Shown one piece after another: positions 18,018-24,383 of a stretch of 64,000 nt of DNA (within the stretch, counting starts at the first letter, position 1; every line of letters begins with the position of its first letter). A program made the translations under genes and the position numbers. The notes under the pieces were generated by a model. It ran no database searches. It had not been told where the DNA came from and was given only the letters and a program-made list of their open reading frames with translations. The stretch is from Bacteroidaceae bacterium (GTDB lineage: Bacteria; Bacteroidota; Bacteroidia; Bacteroidales; Bacteroidaceae): assembly GCA_017469925.1 (NCBI GenBank), contig JAFUFK010000010.1:1-64000 (forward strand). The letters are read 5' to 3'.

Positions 18018-18737
18018 TTAGTCCATTACGACACGGACGTTGTCGAAGGCGAAGTACTTGGGATGCTTGACGCCCCAGCTCGACCTGTCGCTGCCATCCA
18101 TGGTGAACGTAAGGCTGTTCACCTTACCCAGCACGGAGAGGTCGATGCGCTTCCAGGTCTTCAGTATGTCGCCGTCGCGGGCGAAGTCCACATCGAGCGT
18201 AGCGCCATTGTCGGCCGTAATGGTCAGCGTCATGTTGTCGCCAGCCTCGGTCAGTGCCTTCGCATAGCCGTCGCCATAGGTCTCCACGCCGAGCAGGTAG
18301 GTGGTGGGGCAAACGTCCATCGAGCGAATCATGCGCTTCACGCCCTTGGCAAAGTGGAGTGTGGCGTCGCAATATACCACGGCAAAGTTGTTGCTGCCGT
18401 TCGACACGGGCACTTCCAACTGGTAGGTGTAGGTGCCATGAGTCTGGATGCTGTCGCAAACGTAGTTGGAAACGGCAATACCGCCCTCCGAGTAGCCATA
18501 GCTACCACCCCAGGCACGGGTCAGGCCACCCTGGAGGCCCGTAATCTGGTCGGCCCAGTCATAGGAGTCCTTGCCTTCGCCATACAACAGCGCACCATTG
18601 TACTGGGGATTGTCCACCAGGGCAGTCCACTGGTCGCCCTCGAAGGTCAGGATGGTCATGTTCTCGTCGTCACTCTCACAGGAAGTCATGGCAAAGCCCA
18701 TGCACAGGGCAAGTGCCAAATAAAGATACTTTTTCAT
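18018..18737 (-). CDS. DUF4465-like lipoprotein, first gene of the B12-riboswitch operon
   Basis: A 239-residue lipoprotein (MKKYLYLALALCMGFAMTSC). The residues after Cys are ESDDEN, closely matching the Bacteroides lipoprotein surface-export signal. The rest looks like a beta-sandwich with DUF4465 features: WADQITGLQGGLTRAWGGS near the start, a central TYTYQLEVPV strand and the terminal HPKYFAFDNVRV. It is the first gene after the riboswitch, so it should be induced when B12 is low. A second class of B12-binding surface lipoprotein (BtuH) is known in such loci; whether this gene belongs to it cannot be decided here. Confidence 0.7.
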   Translation of the reverse strand: MKKYLYLALALCMGFAMTSCESDDENMTILTFEGDQWTALVDNPQYNGALLYGEGKDSYDWADQITGLQGGLTRAWGGSYGYSEGGIAVSNYVCDSIQTHGTYTYQLEVPVSNGSNNFAVVYCDATLHFAKGVKRMIRSMDVCPTTYLLGVETYGDGYAKALTEAGDNMTLTITADNGATLDVDFARDGDILKTWKRIDLSVLGKVNSLTFTMDGSDRSSWGVKHPKYFAFDNVRVVMD

Positions 18738-18799
18738 TTGGTTATTGTTTTAGTGAATAAGATGTTGTTCCTCATACTGTCCGCGCAGTGGTTTGTGGA

Positions 18800-18958
18800 T
18801 GGCAAGTGCGGCAGGTCTTCTGACTTATCCTCCCCTTCCGTGGCGCCTTCCCAGCCTTGTTGCGGGCCAGTGGTCAATTGCCGCAGGGGTTTTGCAAGGA
18901 CTTACAGCAGCGGGACTGTCCAGGACTTCCACCTGATTCCCTTATCCGCATTGCGGTG
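18800..18958 (-). promoter_or_regulatory. cobalamin riboswitch (operon 18737-11365)
   Basis: On the minus strand the RNA reads GGGAATCAGGTGGAAGTCC, CAGTCCCGCTGCTGTAAG, the conserved GACCACTGGCCC, GGCTGGGAAGGCG and GATAAGTCAGAAGACCTGCC in the order expected for the AdoCbl aptamer. It ends about 65 nt before the DUF4465 gene. Binding of cobalamin should reduce expression of the uptake genes. Confidence 0.93.
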
Positions 18959-18959
18959 G

Positions 18960-18967
18960 CAAAATTA
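18960..18967 (-). promoter_or_regulatory. -7 box upstream of the cobalamin riboswitch
   Basis: TAATTTTG on the minus strand at 18967-18960 lies immediately before the riboswitch aptamer, so transcription would begin at about 18955. The -33 element is weak. Confidence 0.5.
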
Positions 18968-19030
18968 CAAAATAATATTGAAATACGAAACCCTGCCGCG
19001 CCTTTTTTCGACTTCTGCGCGTCCGAAGCA

Positions 19031-19984
19031 TCAAAAAAGCAGGCTTACTCCCACCACCAGCAGGAGCATCATGACCTCCGCCAGGCGACAGACGCGCACC
19101 GAGCGGCGCATGTCGGCTGTACTCAGGGGACGATCGGTCGTCCCGATGTAGGGCTTGGGGAAGAGTTGCCCGAAGTAATGGTGCGGACCGCCAAAGCGAC
19201 AATCCAGAATGCCCGCCAGGGCCGACTCGGGGTAACCGCTGTTGGGGCTGGCATGTTCCGGACCGAACCGACGGACGAAAGCCAACAGCGAAGGCAGACG
19301 GAAGCGGGAGGGCAGCTCGAGCACAGCCGAGGCAAGCACCATCAGCAGGGCTGTCAGCCGGGCCGGCAGGTAGTTGGCCACGTCGTCGGTGCGCGCCGCC
19401 ACACAGCCGAACTCACGATAGCGTTCCGTACGGTAGCCAATCATCGAGTCCTGCGTGTTTATCATCTTGTACGTCAGCATGGCAGGCACCCCACCCACGG
19501 CCAGCCAGAACAGAGGGGCCACCACCCCGTCGCTCAGGTTCTCGGCCAGAGTCTCCAGGGCGGCCGTACGTACCTCCTGGGCCGACAGTTCCGACGTATC
19601 GCGCCCTACGATGCGAGCCACCTGGCGACGCCCGTCCTCCAGCGAACGGTCGAGGGCCAGGAAGACCTGACGCACCTCCCATATCAACGTCGTGCCCGCC
19701 AGACAATAAAAGATAAGGACGGCCGACACGGCAAAGGAGAGCCAAGGCCATGGCGCAGTCAGCCGCAACAGGCCCCACGCCGCCACAAACGTAAGGAGGT
19801 CGAGCACCAGGGCCAGCAACCCGCCCTTCAGCCTGCGGTGCCGACCTTGGTTAAGCCGATGCTCACCCCAGGCTATCAACTTGCCAAAGCCCACCACGGG
19901 ATGGGGCAGCCACTGGGGGTCGCCAAGCAGGAGGTCGAGCCCCCAGGCCAAGAGCAAGGGATATATCAGCGTTTCGTCCGTCAT
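19031..19984 (-). CDS. cbiB: adenosylcobinamide-phosphate synthase CbiB
   Basis: An inner-membrane enzyme of 317 residues that attaches the aminopropanol phosphate arm to adenosylcobyric acid. Landmarks are the N-terminal LAWGLDLLLGDPQWLPHPVV, the LSDGVVAPLFWLAVGGVPA stretch, YKMINTQDSMIGYRTERY, and the late NSGYPESALAGIL motif, with about four hydrophobic segments. It overlaps the upstream cobD by 4 nt and ends the minus-strand cbiA-cbiP-cobD-cbiB unit. It lies back to back with riboswitch 1 (18.8-19.0 kb). Confidence 0.95.
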   Translation of the reverse strand: MTDETLIYPLLLAWGLDLLLGDPQWLPHPVVGFGKLIAWGEHRLNQGRHRRLKGGLLALVLDLLTFVAAWGLLRLTAPWPWLSFAVSAVLIFYCLAGTTLIWEVRQVFLALDRSLEDGRRQVARIVGRDTSELSAQEVRTAALETLAENLSDGVVAPLFWLAVGGVPAMLTYKMINTQDSMIGYRTERYREFGCVAARTDDVANYLPARLTALLMVLASAVLELPSRFRLPSLLAFVRRFGPEHASPNSGYPESALAGILDCRFGGPHHYFGQLFPKPYIGTTDRPLSTADMRRSVRVCRLAEVMMLLLVVGVSLLF

Positions 19985-20964
19985 GCCATGTATTGTCGGA
20001 TTGCGCCCACGAGGACATCGTCGTCCTCAGGCCGTTGTGCGGCTACGCGGAAGTGGTGGGCCGAGAGCCCACGAAAGTTCGACGCATCCCGAATCAGTAT
20101 GCCATGCTCCTCGGCCAGGTAGGCCTTCAGTTCGGCGGCAGTCCGCGGCCGGATGGTGGCGAGCATGAAGTTGGTCTGTGTCGGGGCTACCTCGATGCCC
20201 GGGATGCTATTCAGGGCCTTCCGTAGGCGCTGGGCCTCACGGAGATACGCCCCGATGTCCAGCAGCCGAGGGCTATGCTCCACCAGCCATGCGCCAGCCT
20301 CCTGAGCCAATGCATTCACCGACCAAGGCCGGCCACAATGGCGCAGCACCTCAATCACTTCTGGGGCGCCCGTCACATACCCCAGGCGGAGGCCGGGGAT
20401 GCAATACCGCTTCGTCATCGAATGAAGCACGACGACATTCGTCAGGTCGCCCAGGTCGGGCAAGGGGGACTGGGTGTAGTCCTCATATGACTGGTCGATG
20501 ACGAGCAGGCGATGGTGCCGGAGCAGGCGGCGGACGTACGCTTCGTCGCGCACCTCGCCAGTGGGGTTGTTGGGGTTGCACAGCCAGCAGATGTCGCCGT
20601 CTGCCCCTTCCCGTAGCCCGAACATCTGGCAGGCCGACTCGTACTCGCTGAACGTAGGTTGCACGACAGTGTAGGTTGGGCCACCCTCGCCGGGGAACAA
20701 CGTCCGAGCCGACTGGGCGATGAGGTAGATGGCCTCCGTGGCCCCGCTGGTGACGAGCACTTGAGAGGGATTTCTTCCGATGGAATGGGCGATTTTTGCT
20801 TCTAAGGAGCGGGGCGAGGGTTCAGGATAGTTGCGTATCAGCGACAGGTGGCGGCTCAGGTGGGCCTCCAGGCCGGACAGGTCGGTATAGGCGGGGATAT
20901 TCGAACTGAAGTTCAGCCGAATGTGCCCGTAACGATAGGTGTCGTCGCCATGTCCCTCAATCAT
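19981..20964 (-). CDS. cobD: L-threonine-O-3-phosphate decarboxylase (CobD-type PLP enzyme)
   Basis: A fold-type I PLP enzyme of 327 residues that should make (R)-1-aminopropan-2-yl phosphate for CbiB, the next gene. Key parts are the N-terminal LNFSSNIPAY, SGATEAIYLIAQS, WLCNPNNPTGE, DQSYEDYT and the PLP lysine in HSMTKRYCIPGLRLGYV. The Met at 20964 (MIEGHGDDTYRYG) is chosen because upstream residues are only the shadow of cbiP. It overlaps the cbiP 3' end by 8 nt and cbiB by 4 nt. A histidinol-phosphate aminotransferase is the related alternative, but the context favours CobD. Confidence 0.9.
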   Translation of the reverse strand: MIEGHGDDTYRYGHIRLNFSSNIPAYTDLSGLEAHLSRHLSLIRNYPEPSPRSLEAKIAHSIGRNPSQVLVTSGATEAIYLIAQSARTLFPGEGGPTYTVVQPTFSEYESACQMFGLREGADGDICWLCNPNNPTGEVRDEAYVRRLLRHHRLLVIDQSYEDYTQSPLPDLGDLTNVVVLHSMTKRYCIPGLRLGYVTGAPEVIEVLRHCGRPWSVNALAQEAGAWLVEHSPRLLDIGAYLREAQRLRKALNSIPGIEVAPTQTNFMLATIRPRTAAELKAYLAEEHGILIRDASNFRGLSAHHFRVAAQRPEDDDVLVGAIRQYMA

Positions 20965-22468
20965 TGCCTTGCAGAATCTTATAGATGAGTTCCATATCGA
21001 CGTGCCGCCGCACGTGGTCGGCCAGCAGGTCGTACTGTGTTTCCTTAAACGCCCGGTAGTCCATCGGCTCTGCCCCGCCCTCGAGTCTGTCGGCAAAGGG
21101 GCGCAGGAGCAGGTCGATGAAGTCGGGATTGTCCAGTATCCCATGCACGTAGGTCCCCATGCAACGGTCGTCGAGCCGGTAGCCATCGCGCTGTCCGTCC
21201 TCGAAGGCGACGAGGGGCCGCTCCTCGGCATCGTCGCAGGGACGGGTCTCACCCTGGTGTATCTCGTAGCCCGTCATGGTTGGTTCCCCAGGCTTGCCGT
21301 CGCCAACGCCCTCGCACAGGGAGAAGTGCACCTGGCGGGTGGTCTTCGTCTCCGTAATGACGGTGGTCACGGGCAGCAAGCCCAGACCGGGCATGCGCTC
21401 CGTCTCGCCCTCCAAATGATGGGGGTCGCAGACCTCACGCCCCAGCATCTGATAGCCCCCACATATGCCGAGCACGGTGGCACCCTGACGGTGGGCACGC
21501 ACGATGGCCTGGGCGACACCGTTGCGACGCAGGCCATAGAGGTCGTCGATAGTCGATTTCGACCCGGGCAGGACGATTATGTCGCTCCGCAGCAGGTCGT
21601 CGGGATTACTGGTATAGAAGAGGTGGACCCGCGGGTCGCGCTCCAAGGCGTCGAAGTCGGTGAAGTTAGAGAGATGGCGCAGCAGGACCACGGCCACATT
21701 GACACTCCCCTGCTCGATTTTGGCCGATTTCATCGACAATTGTACGCTATCCTCCTCCTCGATGTGGATGTCGCGAAAGTAAGGCACGACCCCGACGACG
21801 GGGACCTGGCAGATATCCTCCAACATGCGGCGACCGTCATCAAACAGACGCATGTCGCCCCGGAACTTATTGACGATGATGCCCCGGATACGGCGACGGT
21901 CGTCGGGCCCCTGCAGGGCGATGCTGCCATAGGCCGAGGCGAAGACCCCACCGCGGTCGATGTCGGCCACAAGGAATACGTCGGCCCCTGCATGGCGTGC
22001 CATAGGCATATTGACGAGGTCGGTATCGCGGAGGTTCAGTTCCGAGATGCTGCCGGCCCCCTCCATGACGATGGGGTTGTAGCGTCCCGCGAGTCGGTCG
22101 AAGGCGTCGCAGACCTGACCCCTCAGTTCCTCGCGGCCTTCGCGACGGAAGTATTCGTAGGCATTGCGGTTACCGATAGGGCGACCGTTCAGGACCACCT
22201 GGCTCGTGTGGTCGCTCTGGGGCTTCAGGAGCAGGGGGTTCATGTCGGTGTGGCAGGGAACGCCGGCGGCCTCGGCCTGCATGGCCTGGGCGCGACCTAT
22301 CTCCAGCCCCTCGGGCGTGGCATAGGAGTTGAGGGCCATATTCTGTGCCTTAAAGGGCGCCGGCCAGTAGCCGTCCTGGCGGAATATGCGGCAGAAGGCG
22401 GCGGCCAGGACGCTCTTGCCTACGTCACTGCCCGTGCCGGCCAGCATCATAGGGTGTAGTCTCTTCAT
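20957..22468 (-). CDS. cbiP: adenosylcobyric acid synthase CbiP/CobQ
   Basis: A 503-residue glutamine-dependent amidotransferase that amidates four side chains of adenosylcobyrinic a,c-diamide in the cytoplasm. The N-terminal ATP-binding P-loop is MLAGTGSDVGKSVL, followed by FKAQNMALNSY and MEGAGSISELNL. The C-terminal glutaminase domain has the nucleophile in ATVLGICGGYQMLG and the late His in GTYVHGILDNP. Length is normal. It overlaps cbiA by 4 nt upstream and cobD by 8 nt downstream. Confidence 0.96.
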   Translation of the reverse strand: MKRLHPMMLAGTGSDVGKSVLAAAFCRIFRQDGYWPAPFKAQNMALNSYATPEGLEIGRAQAMQAEAAGVPCHTDMNPLLLKPQSDHTSQVVLNGRPIGNRNAYEYFRREGREELRGQVCDAFDRLAGRYNPIVMEGAGSISELNLRDTDLVNMPMARHAGADVFLVADIDRGGVFASAYGSIALQGPDDRRRIRGIIVNKFRGDMRLFDDGRRMLEDICQVPVVGVVPYFRDIHIEEEDSVQLSMKSAKIEQGSVNVAVVLLRHLSNFTDFDALERDPRVHLFYTSNPDDLLRSDIIVLPGSKSTIDDLYGLRRNGVAQAIVRAHRQGATVLGICGGYQMLGREVCDPHHLEGETERMPGLGLLPVTTVITETKTTRQVHFSLCEGVGDGKPGEPTMTGYEIHQGETRPCDDAEERPLVAFEDGQRDGYRLDDRCMGTYVHGILDNPDFIDLLLRPFADRLEGGAEPMDYRAFKETQYDLLADHVRRHVDMELIYKILQGND

Positions 22469-23046
22469 AGCAGGTCTCCTATATTATAGATGTGGGTGTA
22501 ACTGGCCAGGACGTTCTTGTAGCGGAGTATGGGCGTCGCCACGGGTTCGCCCTTGGCGTTGAACACCTGAACCGCCGAGGGCGGATCGTCGCAAAACTGT
22601 GTGTAGTGGAACTCATGCCCGCGAAACTCCCGACCGTCCAGCGTGAAGCGGCGGTAGCCCAGCGAGAGCCGGCGGTCCTGTTTCCTGGCCGACACCCGAT
22701 AGGGCAGGACGTCACACATGGGGTACTCGCCGTCGTCGGTGACGATGCTCCGGCAGAGATACATCATGCCCCCGCACTCGGCCACGATGCGCCCGCCCCG
22801 CTCGGCAAAGTCACGAATGGCCTGTCGCGTACGCTCCGCACGGACGAGTGCCTCGAGGTGCTTCTCGGGATAGCCGCCAGGAAGGTAGAGAAGGTGAGGG
22901 GTGAGAGGTGAGAGGTGAGGGGCGTCTTCCTCGGGGTCGAAGAAGTGGACGGGCCCGAACTGGGCCAGACGGTCAAGCGTCTCCTGATAGATGAAGGAGA
23001 ACGACTCCCGGTTGCGGGCTATCAGTGTGCCAAAATCTCTTGCCAT
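22465..23046 (-). CDS. cbiA: cobyrinate a,c-diamide synthase, C-terminal glutaminase half (frame-split)
   Basis: This 193-residue part holds the type I glutaminase domain of CbiA/CobB: ARNRESFSFIYQETLDRL, LLYLPGGYPEKH, the nucleophile in GGRIVAECGGMMYL and the late GHEFHYTQF histidine. CbiA is normally one chain of about 420-460 residues, but here the N-terminal half ends at 23022 in another frame and the two overlap by 25 nt. The ATG at 23046 (MARDFGTLI) could start a separate protein, or a -1 shift near the TTTT at 23033-23036 could join them. A low-complexity repeat (22891-22921) encodes APHLSPLTPHL before the YLPGGYPE motif. Confidence 0.8.
   Translation of the reverse strand: MARDFGTLIARNRESFSFIYQETLDRLAQFGPVHFFDPEEDAPHLSPLTPHLLYLPGGYPEKHLEALVRAERTRQAIRDFAERGGRIVAECGGMMYLCRSIVTDDGEYPMCDVLPYRVSARKQDRRLSLGYRRFTLDGREFRGHEFHYTQFCDDPPSAVQVFNAKGEPVATPILRYKNVLASYTHIYNIGDLL
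22891..22921. repeat. GTGAGAGGTGAG microrepeat in frame within cbiA
   Basis: Tandem GTGAGGG/GTGAGAG words lie in the glutaminase half of cbiA and encode a HLSPLTPHL-type segment just before YLPGGYPE. The frame stays open. Confidence 0.55.
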
Positions 23047-23678
23047 GCGATATGTTTCTCCAATAGACCGACCAACTCGTCGGCAGGGACATGGTGGTCC
23101 GAAAAGTCGAGTCCCAGGTAGCGGCTGGCGGTCTCCAGCTTCGGACACTTAGGCAGACACCCCAGACAGGGCAGGCCCACCTCGCGGGCCACCTCACGGA
23201 GCATCTGGGCGTGGCGCTCGCTGCCGACCTTGTTAAACAGGACACCCAGGAAGCGCACGTCGGGCCGGAAGCGGACGAAGCCCTGGAGGAGGGCCGCCAT
23301 CGAGTAGGCTGCCGAACGGGCATCCACGACGAGCAGGACGGGCAAGCCCAGCCAGCGCGCTATCTCGGCCGAGGAACCACGGTCGCGGTCGTAGCCGTCG
23401 AACAGCCCCATCATGCCCTCTACGATGGCAAGGTCTGCACCCTCGGCGTAGTGGCTGAAGAGCCGTCGCAGGTGGTCCTCGGAGGCAAAGAACGAGTCGA
23501 GGTTAACGCTCGGCCGGCCACACACTGCCTCGTGGAATTTCGTGTCGATGTAGTCGGGCCCGCACTTGAAGGGATGCACCGTATAGCCCCGGCTGCGATA
23601 GAGGGCCATCAGGCCACGGGCCACCGTGGTCTTTCCCGAGCCGCTATGGGGTGCTGCGATGAGAAATGCCTGTTTCAC
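23022..23678 (-). CDS. cbiA: cobyrinate a,c-diamide synthase, N-terminal ATP-binding half (frame-split)
   Basis: These 218 residues contain the DethioB-synthetase-like half of CbiA/CobB: P-loop APHSGSGKTTVARG, FKCGPDYIDTKFHEAV, VEGMMGLFDGYD and FNKVGSERH. The start is a GTG at 23678 (VKQAFLIAAPHSG); upstream in-frame residues do not look like protein, and the next Met would delete the P-loop. A TAACTTTG promoter box ends 5 nt before this GTG. The frame stops at TGA 23024-23022, exactly where the glutaminase half continues in the -1 frame. It is the first gene of the cbiA-cbiP-cobD-cbiB unit. Confidence 0.82.
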   Translation of the reverse strand: MKQAFLIAAPHSGSGKTTVARGLMALYRSRGYTVHPFKCGPDYIDTKFHEAVCGRPSVNLDSFFASEDHLRRLFSHYAEGADLAIVEGMMGLFDGYDRDRGSSAEIARWLGLPVLLVVDARSAAYSMAALLQGFVRFRPDVRFLGVLFNKVGSERHAQMLREVAREVGLPCLGCLPKCPKLETASRYLGLDFSDHHVPADELVGLLEKHIAWQEILAH

Positions 23679-23683
23679 GGGGG

Positions 23684-23715
23684 CAAAGTTAGTGCAATCC
23701 GAGCGAAAATCCAAA
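23684..23715 (-). promoter_or_regulatory. promoter of the cbiA operon, -7 box 5 nt from the GTG start
   Basis: On the minus strand TTTG (23715-23712), a 20-nt spacer and TAACTTTG (23691-23684) form a complete promoter. Only 5 nt separate it from the GTG at 23678, so the mRNA is probably leaderless or nearly so. Confidence 0.6.
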
Positions 23716-23788
23716 CTTGTCGGCACATTTCCGACCACAAGCCCCCTATTGCCACGTGGGAAACGCCCCCGCGACGCGCTGCAAGCCA

Positions 23789-24031
23789 TTAGGCGTTTCA
23801 CAAAAATCTCTTAGGTGTTTCACAGGAATCCTTTAGATGTCTATGGCGAAAGATAGTTATCTTACACTGAACGCATAGTTATCTTACAGCGTTAAGATAG
23901 TTATCTTTCGGCTGTAAGATAGTTATCTTTCGCACGTAAGATAGTTATGCAAAAGACTTATCCTATAGACGATGGGAACGAAACCTGTAGGCGATGGGGA
24001 CGAAACCTGTAGGCGACGGGAACGGAGCTGG
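23789..24031. repeat. array A: 11 units in three blocks with 22-nt period
   Basis: Block 1 (TTAG words at 23789, 23811, 23833), block 2 (ATAGTTATC at 23853, 23875, 23897, 23919, 23941) and block 3 (TAG.CGA.GGG at 23966, 23988, 24010) each step by exactly 22 nt. Sequences differ between blocks. Block 2 units contain the near-dyad AAGATAGTTATCTT. The array lies between divergent cbiA and TonB receptor promoters; apart from it and the riboswitch region, 23692-24383 holds no gene. Confidence 0.8.
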
Positions 24032-24053
24032 CATGAAATTCCCGGCCAATTCC

Positions 24054-24084
24054 TTTGCACTTTCACAAAAAAGCCATATCTTTG
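24054..24084 (+). promoter_or_regulatory. promoter upstream of riboswitch 2
   Basis: TTTG at 24054-24057 and TATCTTTG at 24077-24084 with a 19-nt spacer place the transcription start at about 24090, just before the cobalamin aptamer. Confidence 0.65.
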
Positions 24085-24094
24085 CAACCGAATC

Positions 24095-24265
24095 CTGGCA
24101 GTTGGGTGGCGAGAGTGCCACTTCGACGCAAGGGAATCCGGTGAGAGTCCGGAGCTGTACCTGCAGCTGTAATCCCCCTTGAAAGGGTCTGCTTGTATGA
24201 CGCCACTGGCCGAACGAGGCTGGGAAGGTAAAGCAGACTGGGGAAAGCCAGAAGACCTACCAGGA
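24095..24265 (+). promoter_or_regulatory. cobalamin riboswitch (operon from 24384)
   Basis: Conserved AdoCbl aptamer parts appear in order: GGGAATCCGGTGAGAGTCC, CTGCAGCTGTAATCCCC, GACGCCACTGGCC, GGCTGGGAAGGT and GCCAGAAGACCTACC. About 120 nt of expression platform follow before the ATG at 24384. It contains a direct repeat CCTACCAGGA (24256-24265 and 24332-24341), the first copy of which overlaps the end of the aptamer. Confidence 0.92.
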
Positions 24266-24383
24266 GTGAGGGCAGAGCGAAGTTTACTTCTGCTATGCCG
24301 AGCGACGGCAGGGCTCGACCGAAGGTCAAGGCCTACCAGGAATAAAAATGTACGCGCGCTCAGGAACAAGCGAAGGCGGAAAG

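Noticed and set aside
23789-24031. Possible CRISPR array
   Set aside because: Repeat units are only 22 nt including spacer, the unit sequence changes between blocks, there are no unique spacers of 30 nt or more, and no cas genes are present.
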